A DNA stretch of 64,000 nt from Longimicrobiales bacterium (GCA_951813395.1 OX638356.1:971340-1035339), one strand, 5' to 3'. Counted from the stretch's first letter, positions 43,146 through 51,533 are shown. Numbers and translations are program-made. The notes: generated by a model not told the origin, from the letters alone.

Positions 43146-43798
43146 TGCGGGTCAACGTCGTGACCATCTTCCCGGGGTTCTTCACAACGCCGCTCCAGGC
43201 CAGCATTCCCGGAAGGGCCGCGGGGTCGGGGCTGGTGTCCTACCGCGTGGTCGACCTGCGGGACTACACGCACGATGTGCATCGCACGGTCGACGATCAG
43301 CCGTACGGGGGTGGCGCGGGCATGGTGATGAAGCCCGAGCCGTTCTTCGAGGCGATCGACGATCTCGGCCCGGCCGGTCCCATCGTGCTGCTGTCCGCCC
43401 GCGGGCGGCGATTCCGCCACGACGACGCGGTCCGACTGTCGCTGGAGTCCGAGGTCACATTCCTGTGCGGGCACTACAAGGACGTGGACCAGCGTGTTGC
43501 CGACCACCTGGCCACGGAAGAGCTGTCGCTCGGGGACTTCGTCGTCTCGGGCGGCGAGGTGGCGGCGCTGGCCATGATCGACACGGTCGTGCGCCTGCTG
43601 CCCGGCGCGCTCGGCGACCACGAGTCGGCGTCCTCGGATTCGTTCTACGACGGCGACGCGATATCCGCCCCCTCCTACACGAGGCCGGCGGAGTATCGGG
43701 GCATGAAGGTGCCCGAAGTCCTGCGCAGCGGGGACCACCGGCGCATCGAGGAGTGGCGCGCGGCCGAGTCGAAGCGACTTACGCGCAGGCGCGCCTAG
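43145..43798 (+). CDS. trmD: tRNA (guanine37-N1)-methyltransferase
   Basis: 217 residues, somewhat short because the C-terminal domain is trimmed. The SPOUT knot is intact: MRVNVVTIFPGFF, VDDQPYGGGAGMVMKPEP, FLCGHYKDVDQRV and the SAM loop LSLGDFVVSGGEVAALAMIDTVVRLLPG. SFYDGDAISAPSYTRPAEYRGMKVPEVL gives the tRNA-binding part. It methylates G37 to prevent +1 frameshifting. In most bacteria rplS comes next; here 3.8 kb of other DNA intervenes. Confidence 0.97.
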   Translation: MRVNVVTIFPGFFTTPLQASIPGRAAGSGLVSYRVVDLRDYTHDVHRTVDDQPYGGGAGMVMKPEPFFEAIDDLGPAGPIVLLSARGRRFRHDDAVRLSLESEVTFLCGHYKDVDQRVADHLATEELSLGDFVVSGGEVAALAMIDTVVRLLPGALGDHESASSDSFYDGDAISAPSYTRPAEYRGMKVPEVLRSGDHRRIEEWRAAESKRLTRRRA

Positions 43799-43831
43799 CA
43801 GCCGCTCCTGGAAGTGGCCCGGCGCGGGGGT

Positions 43832-44335
43832 TCAGCGTTCGCCGGCCCCGTTCTCCCTGAGCTGCTCGGCCAGCGCTTCCCGCAGACGCCGCTGCTGTTC
43901 AGCATAGTCCTTGATCGCCTCCAGGCGCTCCCGCACGGCTTCCGCCTGTTCCTTCGCCACCTCTGCCCGCTCGGCCGCCGTGGCGGCGCGTTCGGCGGCC
44001 TCGCCGAGTCTGATCGCCAGTCGATCCGCAGTCAGCTTCATCCGCGGCGTGACGATGGTCAGGTGCCTGCAGTGGCCAGTGGCCTCGTGCAGGGCTTCCG
44101 GAACCTGAACGCCTGTATGCCAACGCAACGAGTGGGGCGTGCTCGTCACGGCGGCGCCGTCGACGGTCACTGCGTACCTTACCGACCAGTGAGCTCCCAG
44201 CGGCGTACACCCAGCCGTGGCGTCCTGCGTTTCCACGGGGTTCGCGCGCGCAAACGCAAGCGTCGCGGCTACGGCCAGCGCGGTACTCCCTGCGATCACC
44301 CCGGTTGCCATCAAATCGGTACCCGTCCGGCGCAT
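43832..44335 (-). CDS. Unknown anchored protein with C-terminal coiled coil
   Basis: 167 residues from the ATG at 44335, chosen because GGAGGAGGGG lies directly upstream. An N-terminal hydrophobic segment (DLMATGVIAGSTALAVAATLAF) acts as signal or anchor. The middle has three Cys or His-rich patches (AGCTPLGAHW, ATGHCRHLTIV). The last 70 residues are Ala/Glu/Arg-rich with heptad character (RLGEAAERAATAAERAEVAKEQ, LEAIKDYAEQQRRLREALAEQ), a probable coiled coil. No family recognised. It is convergent with trmD and lies on the wrong strand for that operon. Confidence 0.65.
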   Translation of the reverse strand: MRRTGTDLMATGVIAGSTALAVAATLAFARANPVETQDATAGCTPLGAHWSVRYAVTVDGAAVTSTPHSLRWHTGVQVPEALHEATGHCRHLTIVTPRMKLTADRLAIRLGEAAERAATAAERAEVAKEQAEAVRERLEAIKDYAEQQRRLREALAEQLRENGAGER

Positions 44336-44400
44336 TTGTCCCCTCCTCCCTCTGGTGATCGTGTGTTCGTGCGCTTGAGACACTCACAACGCCCGAGAGG

Positions 44401-44444
44401 GTTGCCGGCGGATTGCCGACGGGGTTTCCGGCGGGTTGCCGGGG
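44401..44444. repeat. Degenerate 11-bp tandem repeat next to IS-A copy 2
   Basis: Four imperfect units of TTGCCGGCGGG-type sequence run head to tail (GTTGCCGGCGG, ATTGCCGACGG, GGTTTCCGGCGG, GTTGCCGGGG) and stop exactly at the IS-A boundary. The last bases, CGGGG (44440-44444), are the left copy of the IS-A target duplication. Confidence 0.5.
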
Positions 44445-45985
44445 AGTCTTTTCCAATACGGAGATGAGCCTGAACCGGAGAAGGTGCGAGGGGTGAGGCC
44501 CGAGCCCGGGGCAGGTGGCAGTTGAGGGTGTATCATTATCTCCTTGTACGGGGGAGAGAGGCAACCGGCGGGCCGTGGGACGCCGGAGAGGCAGGAGGGT
44601 CTCCGGCAAGCTTGCGGTTGGCGCGAGTCGGATCACGCGGCGGAGTTGCTGGACTGGCCGATGGCGCGGAAGAGTTCGTCGCGGGAGCGCTGGACGGCTT
44701 GGGCGGCGTCGAGGTCGGTGGTTGCGGCGGCGAGTTGGTCGAGGGCACCGAGGGTGACACCGGGCCGGAGGAAGGCTTCGGCGCCGGGCAGGGCCTTGAA
44801 GCGCTCGTGGGGCGTGGTCACGTCCTGTTGCCGGTAGCGCCGCTTGACTCGGCCGGTGGGGCTGGTGATTTCGGTGGGGAAGAGGCAGGGCCGGTGGAAG
44901 TTGAGGAAGGGGCAGAGGTGGTCGTGGAGGAAGGCGTTGACCTGGGGGACGAGGGCGTGGGGGACGTGGATGTGGCCGAGCCACTTGCGGACGACGGCTC
45001 CGTTCTTGGTCTCGACCAGCGCGTTGTCGTTGGGATGGCGGGGCCGGGACTTGGTGAAGACGCCGACGTGGAGCTTGTTGAGCAGCGCGGCCACCCGGCC
45101 GTTGACGTATTCGCTGCCGTTGTCCGCATGGAAGGCGTGGACGGTGAAGGGGAAGGCGGCCAGCAGGGCTTCGAGGCGCGGGACGAGGAAGTGCTGGGTG
45201 ATGCGCGGCACGGCTCCAAGGTGTTGGAACTGCGTGACTTCGTCGACGACGTTGATGAGATAGATGCCCTTCCGGTCGTCGCGGTCGCCGAGGTGGACGG
45301 TGTCGACGCGGAGATGGCCGGGTTTGCCATCCGGCCGCGGCTTGCGGCGGATCCCGATGGCGATGGGAGTGGACCGGGTCTTACGGAAGGTGAGGCGGCC
45401 GGTCCGGTACGCGCGGGTCTTGCGGAGGTTGTAGATGTGGCCGTTGGAGATCGAGGCGAGGCGTGCGAAGCGTCCGTCGCCGTAGACCTCGTGCATGCGT
45501 TGCAGGACCACCTTGGTGGCGGGTCCGGAGGGCTGGCCGAAGGCTTCGTCGACCTCGGCGAGCAGAGCGGCGTCGTGGGGCGTGTAGCGCCGCCGGAAGG
45601 CGTTGGCCGGGGGCTTGTTGCGGTGGTCGCGGATGTGGCCCGTCCGGCGGTGCTGTCGGATCAGGCGGGTGACCTGGGCGCGGGAAATGCCCGTCGCCTT
45701 CTCAAGGAACCGCTTCACCAGCCCCTTGTCGGGCTTCCCGAGGCCGTGGTACTCGAAGCGGACCAGCGTGCGGCGGACGAAGACGTAGGCGGAAGTGCGG
45801 TCGGTGATCTGGAAGTCCGCAGATTCGTTGCCTTCCACGAAGGCGCGCATCTGGTCGAGCGTCCGGATTCGTTCGGTGCGAAGTGTCACGATCATTCTCC
45901 AATGATCTCTTCGCCCCGGCCTTCAGGCTCACTTCCCGCTGGAAACCGGCCCCGCGTTCAGGCTCATTTGCCGTTGGACAAGACT
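44445..45985 (-). mobile_element. IS-A copy 2: 1541 bp, inverted relative to copy 1, right end later hit by IS-B
   Basis: Same length and ends as 29770-31310; one base difference noticed (45896 versus 29859). The left flank is CGGGG (44440-44444). The base after the right end is followed by CGGTG, which does not match, because IS-B inserted there. The true right flank CGGGG is found at 47550-47554, beyond IS-B and behind a repeated copy of the IS-A terminus. So this copy was a normal 5-bp-duplicating insertion. Confidence 0.93.
44633..45895 (-). CDS. IS-A transposase, second copy
   Basis: 420 residues identical to the protein at 29860-31122, with the same DDE residues (VDTVHLGD, HADNGSEYVNG, NDNALVETKNG). 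The base just before the ATG is A rather than G, so the ribosome site reads GGAGA-ATG. All parts needed for activity are present, although the element's right terminus is now separated from its original flank by IS-B. Confidence 0.95.
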   Translation of the reverse strand: MIVTLRTERIRTLDQMRAFVEGNESADFQITDRTSAYVFVRRTLVRFEYHGLGKPDKGLVKRFLEKATGISRAQVTRLIRQHRRTGHIRDHRNKPPANAFRRRYTPHDAALLAEVDEAFGQPSGPATKVVLQRMHEVYGDGRFARLASISNGHIYNLRKTRAYRTGRLTFRKTRSTPIAIGIRRKPRPDGKPGHLRVDTVHLGDRDDRKGIYLINVVDEVTQFQHLGAVPRITQHFLVPRLEALLAAFPFTVHAFHADNGSEYVNGRVAALLNKLHVGVFTKSRPRHPNDNALVETKNGAVVRKWLGHIHVPHALVPQVNAFLHDHLCPFLNFHRPCLFPTEITSPTGRVKRRYRQQDVTTPHERFKALPGAEAFLRPGVTLGALDQLAAATTDLDAAQAVQRSRDELFRAIGQSSNSAA

Positions 45986-45988
45986 CGG
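45972..45988. repeat. 17-bp direct repeat, left copy (IS-B target duplication)
   Basis: CGTTGGACAAGACTCGG occurs here and at 47536-47552, directly flanking IS-B. The first 14 bases are the last 14 of IS-A and the last 3 are chromosomal flank. Confidence 0.9.
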
Positions 45989-47535
45989 TGTGAAACCAAA
46001 GTAGAAATGTCCGGGGTTTGTCCAAAGTAAGAATGTCCGCCTCTAGAGTTGGGATTTTGGGGCCTTGGTGGGAGGGCGCGCGCGCCCTCCCACCAAGGTG
46101 ACCCCCTCCGCGGATATCCCAGCCGCTTCACCGGTCCTTCCCAGCAGTCTCGTCGCGCTCCCGCGCCTTCCGCTTCGCGGCAGCCAGCCGGACATCGTTC
46201 TCGAAGCCCCGCCGCCAAGGGTGGTTCGGCCGGGGCTTCGGCGGCGAGGACTTGGCCCTCGCAGGCTTCTCGGGCGTGGGCGCCGGACGGGGCCTGGGCC
46301 GTGCTCGCCCCAAGCACTCGGCCTCCAGATACCGGTCTGCGGCGCGGATGCGGGTCTCCCCGTTGAGCCGCAGTTCCACGACGACCGAACTCCCGGGCGA
46401 TACGTGCACGGCCTCCCGCTCCGGGATCTGCCAGTACACATTGCGGAAACGGATCGTGAAGTCGCGCTGGACCTCCCGTGTCTCCGTCTCCGCGAAGAGC
46501 GCCTCCAGGTCCACCCCGGGCGGCAGCGGCCGGTGCGCGTCCATGGGATCGCGCGGCTCGACCGTGAAGCGGTCGTTCCAGAACGGTGTCCACCACTCGG
46601 TCAGGAAGCGGTTCGCCCCGCCGAGGGTGTCGATGCCTGCGACCCGCATCTCCTTGATCAGCCGGTCCTGCGCCGTCCCGAAGCTGCGCTCGACCCGGCC
46701 CTTCGCCTGGGGAGAACCTGCCAGGATCACCTCGACGCCCAACACGTCGAGCCCCCGCGCGATGATCGTGTCCGTCCGCTCCTCCTTCCTCGACAGCCAC
46801 TGTCCGAAGTGCCCGGCATGGTCGGTGTAGACGGCCAGGGGGCGGCCGTGGCGGCGCAGATACCCGATGATCGCCCGCCGGTTCTCCGCTCCGTCGTCGC
46901 GCTCGACGAACCGCCCCATCATCAGGCGGCTCGTCGCGTCGTCGTGGATCGAGATCAGCACGCACTCCCCCGCCCGGTCCTCCAGCCACCGGTGCACCGA
47001 ACTGTCCCACTGGCCCAGCTCCCCCAGCGCCGCCCGCCGCTCCCGCCGCCTGCGGTGCTTCGCACGCCTTCGCCGCCGCTCCCACAGACCATCGGCGAGC
47101 ATCCAGTTCCGCAGCGTCTCCACGCTTACACGCACGCCGAAGGTCCGCTCCAGGTGCTCGGCAAGCAGCGTCGGCCCGAAGTCCCGGTACAGCGGATCTC
47201 TCGCGACGGCCATCACCCGCTCCCGAACCTCGGTCGGCAGCGACCGGTTCGACGGCCGCCCGCGCAGACCGTGAACGACGGCCGCGTCGCCCTCGGTCTC
47301 GAACCTCCGCCGCATCCGCCGAAAGTGCCGCCGCGTCACCCCCAGCCGTTCCGCCCCCGCCGCCGGTGTCAACACTCCCTCGCTCACCTGCCTCAACACC
47401 GAAATCCGGTCCCGCTCCTTCACACTCAGGTCCATACGCTCCTCTCTCGTCACGCGTTCGGCTACCAACCGAACATGATCCGAAAGAGGACATTTCTACT
47501 TTGCTAAGACCGGACATTTCTAAATCGGTACGACA
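45989..47535 (-). mobile_element. IS-B: 1547-bp insertion sequence with 17-bp target duplication, IS1202/ISNCY-like
   Basis: The element begins TGT and ends ACA. The outer inverted repeats share TGT and then TAGAAATGTCC about 13 bases in. Further copies of the AGAAATGTCC-like unit lie inside both ends (AAGAATGTCC near 46026, GTAGAAATGTCC reversed near 47490), suggesting several transposase sites. Long target duplications of this size are, to my knowledge, a mark of the IS1202-related group once listed under ISNCY; the transposase fits that group. It carries one gene. Confidence 0.88.
46128..47435 (-). CDS. IS-B transposase (DDE, ISNCY/IS1202-like)
   Basis: 435 residues from the ATG at 47435, preceded by AGAGAGGAG. 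An in-frame TTG 33 bases upstream is possible. The N-terminus is a helix-turn-helix (VLTPAAGAERLGVTRRHFRRMRRRF). The catalytic core has GQWDSSVHRWLED (first Asp) and LAVYTDHAGHFG (second Asp); the third acidic residue is probably the Glu in SPQAKGRVERSFGTAQDRL. The C-terminal part (VYWQIPEREAVHVSPGSSVVVEL) is a small beta domain, then a basic tail. It appears intact. Confidence 0.92.
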   Translation of the reverse strand: MDLSVKERDRISVLRQVSEGVLTPAAGAERLGVTRRHFRRMRRRFETEGDAAVVHGLRGRPSNRSLPTEVRERVMAVARDPLYRDFGPTLLAEHLERTFGVRVSVETLRNWMLADGLWERRRRRAKHRRRRERRAALGELGQWDSSVHRWLEDRAGECVLISIHDDATSRLMMGRFVERDDGAENRRAIIGYLRRHGRPLAVYTDHAGHFGQWLSRKEERTDTIIARGLDVLGVEVILAGSPQAKGRVERSFGTAQDRLIKEMRVAGIDTLGGANRFLTEWWTPFWNDRFTVEPRDPMDAHRPLPPGVDLEALFAETETREVQRDFTIRFRNVYWQIPEREAVHVSPGSSVVVELRLNGETRIRAADRYLEAECLGRARPRPRPAPTPEKPARAKSSPPKPRPNHPWRRGFENDVRLAAAKRKARERDETAGKDR

Positions 47536-47552
47536 CGTTGGACAAGACTCGG
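47536..47552. repeat. 17-bp direct repeat, right copy (IS-B target duplication)
   Basis: Second copy of CGTTGGACAAGACTCGG. It restores the IS-A terminus followed by CGG and the following GG, giving the IS-A target duplication CGGGG at 47550-47554. Confidence 0.9.
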
Positions 47553-47568
47553 GGTTCCAAAAAACCCC
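47551..47568. other. Small hairpin upstream of rplS
   Basis: GGGGTT-CCAAAA-AACCCC can fold into a 6-bp stem. No U-run follows, so terminator function is doubtful. It lies at the chromosome side of the IS junction and may belong to the native trmD-rplS intergenic DNA. Confidence 0.3.
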
Positions 47569-47642
47569 TGCCGATTCTACCTTTCAAGGCTACCAATTGG
47601 AGCGGTGGACAACGGAAACAGCTTACGATGAGGAGCCCGGCC

Positions 47643-48002
47643 ATGGCGGACATCCTCCACCAACTCGATACGGAACAGACCAGGACCGACCTGCCCGACT
47701 TCGCCCCCGGCGACACGATCAAGGTGCTCTACCGGGTGCGCGAAGGACAGAAGGAGCGCATCCAGGTCTTCGAAGGCGTATGCCTGGTGCGCCGGGGTTC
47801 CGGCATGGGCGAGACCTTCACCGTCCGCAAGCTGTCCGGCGGCATCGGCGTCGAACGCGTATTCCCGGTCAACGCACCGACCGTGGGCGGCATCGAGGTC
47901 GTGCGGCGCGGCCGCGTGCGGCGGGCGAGGCTGTACTATCTGCGCGGTCTGCGTGGCAAGGCCGCCCGGATCAAGGAGAGACGTACGCACCGGCCCAATT
48001 AG
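47643..48002 (+). CDS. rplS: 50S ribosomal protein L19
   Basis: 119 residues from the ATG at 47643, with GAGGAG upstream at a good distance. Landmarks: [57 protein letters not shown] and [19 protein letters not shown]. It sits at the 30S-50S interface. It is cut off from trmD by two insertion sequences and an antisense gene, so it needs its own promoter or one supplied by the insertions; none is obvious. Confidence 0.97.
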   Translation: MADILHQLDTEQTRTDLPDFAPGDTIKVLYRVREGQKERIQVFEGVCLVRRGSGMGETFTVRKLSGGIGVERVFPVNAPTVGGIEVVRRGRVRRARLYYLRGLRGKAARIKERRTHRPN

Positions 48003-48014
48003 TGCGCCGGGGTC

Positions 48015-48665
48015 GTGGAATCCCACGACGGTGTCCTCGAATACGAGCGAGATCTCTGGGCACGCGGCGTCGCGCGGGTTGCCGGGGTCGATGAGGTCGG
48101 GCGCGGACCGCTGGCGGGGCCGGTCGTAGCAGCCGCGGTCATCCTTGCCGAAGACGTGGCGATCGATGGCGCGATGGACTCGAAGGCGCTGACCCGGGAG
48201 CGCCGCACGGAACTCGCCAGGGAGATCGAGGCTCGTGCGGCGGCGATCGCGCTCGGTGCGGCGTCCGTCCGTGAGATCGACCGGATGAACATCCTGCGCG
48301 CCACCACGCGGGCCATGACCCGTGCCCTGGCGCGCCTTCCATTGGCACCGGATCACGTGGTGGTGGACGGATTGCCGGTCCGGGATCTGGGCTGGGAACA
48401 CGAGGCGGTGGTTGGGGGTGACGCGCGGGTCCACTCGATTGCGTGCGCATCGATCGTCGCCAAGGTCTGCCGCGACCGCCTGATGACGCTGCTGGCCGCG
48501 CGGTATCCGGACTACGGGTGGGATCGCAACATGGGCTACGCGACCCGCCGGCACCGGTCGGCCTTGCGTGCGTCGGGGCTGACTCCGCACCACCGCACAA
48601 CGTTCGGGCTGCTGCAACTGGAGCTGCCCTTCGCCGACCTGACAGTCGGACTGACGCCGGACTGA
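48015..48665 (+). CDS. rnhB: Ribonuclease HII
   Basis: 216 residues from a GTG 12 nt after rplS. Catalytic pattern: ARVAGVDEVGRGPLAGPVVAAAV (Asp, Glu of the DEDD set), VVVDGLPV (third Asp) and HSIACASIVAKVCRDRLM (fourth Asp). YPDYGWDRNMGYATRRHRSALRASGLTPHHRTTF is the usual C-terminal signature. It removes ribonucleotides from DNA and RNA primers. The rplS-rnhB pair is the conserved end of the rpsP operon. Confidence 0.96.
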   Translation: MESHDGVLEYERDLWARGVARVAGVDEVGRGPLAGPVVAAAVILAEDVAIDGAMDSKALTRERRTELAREIEARAAAIALGAASVREIDRMNILRATTRAMTRALARLPLAPDHVVVDGLPVRDLGWEHEAVVGGDARVHSIACASIVAKVCRDRLMTLLAARYPDYGWDRNMGYATRRHRSALRASGLTPHHRTTFGLLQLELPFADLTVGLTPD

Positions 48666-48756
48666 CCGGAAAAAGCCGGAGGAACGCAAGAAGGAGCCGG
48701 AGGCACCCCGCGGGCATGGTGTCCCGCTCACGCCGGGCGTGCGTTACTTTTTCGGC

Positions 48757-48829
<73 letters not shown>

Positions 48830-48865
48830 TTCGGCCGCCCTACCCCTCCCCCCCAGGAGCGCACC

Positions 48866-49948
48866 ATGCCCCGAAGGACACCTGCCCCCGCCACCATCCG
48901 GCGCACCCCCCTCATCACCCGGCTTCGCCCTCATTCCACTGCGGCCGCCCTGTCCGCCCTGCTGATCCTCTCGGCTCCCGCCTGCGCCCAGACCACCCGC
49001 ACTTTCGGCGACGATCCCGGCCTCGCCCACCTCGCCGACGAGGTCGCGCGGCTGGCCGAACACGCCCAGGGCACGGTGGGCGTCGCGGCCTACCACCTCG
49101 AAACGGGACGCGGGATCACGCTCAACGGCGGCGAACGCTTCCCGATGGCGAGCACCTACAAGGTCCCCATCGCGGTGCAGATCCTCACGATGGTCGACAA
49201 CGGCGAACTGTCGCTCCACGACCTCGTCGAAGTCGACCAGAAGGACGTCTACCTGACCGCCAGCGCGATCAGCGACCTCATCGACGACCCGGGTCTCCAG
49301 ATCTCGATCCACAACCTGCTCGAGATGATGCTCCAGATCAGCGACAACATCGCCACGGACCTGCTCATGCGGGAGGCGGGCGGATCCGCCGCCGTGACCG
49401 AGCGCATGGCCGCGGTCGGGGCCGACGGCATCCGGGTCGACCGCCCGACCTGGGCCCTGATCGCCAACTGGCTCGGCGATGCGGACATATCGGAGGACAA
49501 CCAGCCCCACCCGGACGACTACCGGCGGCTGCTGGAATCGGAGCGCACCGAAGCGTCGCTGGCGCCTCTCAACGCCGCCTTCAACGCCGACCCGCGCGAC
49601 ACGTCGACGCCCGAGGCCATGTCGTCGTTGCTGCAGAAGATCTGGAACCGGGAGATCCTGTCCGAGGAGAGCTCGGCGCTGCTGATCGACATCATGTATC
49701 GCTGCCAGACCGGCGAGGCGCGGCTCAAGGGCGCGCTGCCGCCGGGCACCGAGGTCGCGCACAAGACCGGAACGATCGGCCAGACGACCAACGACGTGGG
49801 GATCATCGATCTGCCGGGCGGTGCGGGCCATGTGGTGACCGTCGTGTACATCAAGGAATCGGAGGTCGAAAGCGTCGCCGACCGGGAGCCCGTGATCGCG
49901 CAGATCGCGCGGGCGGTGCACGACTACTTCGTGTTCAACCGTGGGTAG
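48866..49948 (+). CDS. Class A beta-lactamase-like serine hydrolase with altered omega loop
   Basis: 360 residues with a signal peptide (AAALSALLILSAPACAQ). Class A motifs: S96-T-Y-K99 (SxxK), S159-D-N161 (SDN) and K300-T-G302 (KTG). The omega loop is odd. RVDRP at 190-194 sits where other enzymes read RxDRWE with Glu166, but no Glu follows. About 35 extra residues intervene before PLNAAFNADPRDTSTP, which matches the rest of the loop. Without that base, fast deacylation of beta-lactams is doubtful, so it may be a slow lactamase, a peptidase or an esterase. The stop overlaps the next gene by 8 nt. Confidence 0.85.
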   Translation: MPRRTPAPATIRRTPLITRLRPHSTAAALSALLILSAPACAQTTRTFGDDPGLAHLADEVARLAEHAQGTVGVAAYHLETGRGITLNGGERFPMASTYKVPIAVQILTMVDNGELSLHDLVEVDQKDVYLTASAISDLIDDPGLQISIHNLLEMMLQISDNIATDLLMREAGGSAAVTERMAAVGADGIRVDRPTWALIANWLGDADISEDNQPHPDDYRRLLESERTEASLAPLNAAFNADPRDTSTPEAMSSLLQKIWNREILSEESSALLIDIMYRCQTGEARLKGALPPGTEVAHKTGTIGQTTNDVGIIDLPGGAGHVVTVVYIKESEVESVADREPVIAQIARAVHDYFVFNRG

Positions 49949-51533
49949 GATCCGGCGGCGCGCCCGCCGGGTCATGGGCTGGCGGGCCGGGCGGCTGGCC
50001 GCGGCGGTCGGGGCTGTCGCGCTGGTCGCGCGGCCGGCCGCCGCCCAGAGCGCCCCGCTCGAAGGGCTGGACGACTACGTCACCGCGGCGATGGAAGCGT
50101 GGCGCGTCCCGGGTCTGGCGCTCGCCGTGATCGCGGACGGCGAGGTCGTGCACGCGCGCGGCTACGGCGTTCGCGACGTGCGGACCGGCGCGCCGGTCGA
50201 CGAGCACACGCTCTTCGCGGCGGGGTCGACATCGAAGGCGTTCACCTCGGCCGCGCTGGGCCTGCTGGTCGACGAGGGCCGCGTGAGCTGGGACGACCGC
50301 GTCATCGACCACATCCCGTGGTTCGCCATGTACGACCCGTATGCCACCCGGGAGCTCACGGTGCGGGATCTGCTCACGCACCGCAGCGGTCTGGCGCGCG
50401 GCGATGCGGTGTGGTCGCGCTGGCCGCACGATCGTCGCGAGATCATCCGCCGCGTCCGCTTCCTCGAGCCGACGCGCAGCTTCCGGGGAGCCTGGCAGTA
50501 CCAGAACCTGATGTTCCTCACCGCGGGCGAGGTGGTGTGGGCCGCTTCCGGGCGGACCTGGGACGACTTCGTGGACGAGCGGATCTTTACGCCGCTCGGA
50601 ATGGACCGCAGCGTCACCTCGGTGACCGAACTCGACCGATTCGACAACGTCGCGACGCCGCACGTGCACGTCGACGGGGTCGCTACGCCGGTCGAGCACA
50701 AGAACATCGACAACGTGGGCCCGGCGGGGTCGGTCTATTCCAGCGTGGCGCAGATGGCCCGGTGGGTGGACCTGCATCTGGCGGGCGGTGTCCATGCCGG
50801 CCAGCGGCTCTTCAGCGACAGCGTCATGGTGGAAATGCACCGGCCGCAGATGCTCATTCAGGCCGACGCGCCGGAGAACCGGCTTCACCCGCGCGATGCC
50901 CCCATGAACTTCAACGCCTACGGGCTGGCGTGGTGGATCATCGACTACCGGGGGCGCAAGGTGGTCGACCACGGAGGCGGGATCGACGGCATGCGCGCGC
51001 ACGTCGCCTTCATGCCCGAGGAGGGACTCGGGATGGTGGCGCTCTCCAATGCCCGTCCCAACAACCTGATCGTGGCGCTCATGTACCGCGTGTTCGATCA
51101 CTTCCTGGGGGTTGGTGGGGGTGACAAGCCCGATGTGGGCGACGCGCCCGACGCGGGCGGCGCAATGGCTGATTGGAGCGCGCTCATGCTTGCGGAATAC
51201 CGCGAATCCGCCGCGGCCCAGGCCGACGCGCGCAGCCGCCGGCAAGCCGACCGCGCCGCCGGCACGGCTCCCTCCCGACCGCTGACCGAGTACGCCGGCA
51301 GCTACGGCCACGAGTACTACGGCGCCGTGGACATCACCCACGAGAACGGCACGCTGCGCTTCAGCCTGGGCGGCAAGACCACGGGGCGCCTGGAGCACTG
51401 GCACTACGACGTGTTCCGCGCGGTACCGGACAACCCGGCCAACGGCGAGATGTTCATGACCTTAACGGTGGGGCCGGACGGTGTTGTGGGCGTGCTCGAG
51501 GTGGAAGGCCTGGGGAGCTTTGGGCGGCTGTAG
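49941..51533 (+). CDS. Class C beta-lactamase-family serine hydrolase with C-terminal DUF3471-like domain
   Basis: 530 residues from a GTG at 49941; the ATG at 49974 is an alternative that still leaves the signal (GRLAAAVGAVALVARPAAAQ). Motifs: nucleophile in AAGSTSKAFTSAAL (SxxK), tyrosine in WQYQNLMFL (YxN) and KVVDHGGGIDG as the HxG element. After a linker rich in Ala/Arg, a C-terminal beta domain (YAGSYGHEYYGAVDI, LEHWHYDVFRA, LTVGPDGVVGVLEV) covers the active site as in DUF3471 proteins. Peptidase or esterase activity is likely. A paralogue lies at 52504. Confidence 0.88.
   Translation: MGRIRRRARRVMGWRAGRLAAAVGAVALVARPAAAQSAPLEGLDDYVTAAMEAWRVPGLALAVIADGEVVHARGYGVRDVRTGAPVDEHTLFAAGSTSKAFTSAALGLLVDEGRVSWDDRVIDHIPWFAMYDPYATRELTVRDLLTHRSGLARGDAVWSRWPHDRREIIRRVRFLEPTRSFRGAWQYQNLMFLTAGEVVWAASGRTWDDFVDERIFTPLGMDRSVTSVTELDRFDNVATPHVHVDGVATPVEHKNIDNVGPAGSVYSSVAQMARWVDLHLAGGVHAGQRLFSDSVMVEMHRPQMLIQADAPENRLHPRDAPMNFNAYGLAWWIIDYRGRKVVDHGGGIDGMRAHVAFMPEEGLGMVALSNARPNNLIVALMYRVFDHFLGVGGGDKPDVGDAPDAGGAMADWSALMLAEYRESAAAQADARSRRQADRAAGTAPSRPLTEYAGSYGHEYYGAVDITHENGTLRFSLGGKTTGRLEHWHYDVFRAVPDNPANGEMFMTLTVGPDGVVGVLEVEGLGSFGRL

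Noticed and set aside
31311-44444. Inversion of the block between the two IS-A copies
   Set aside because: Each copy retains its own matching 5-bp duplication, so no exchange of flanks has happened.
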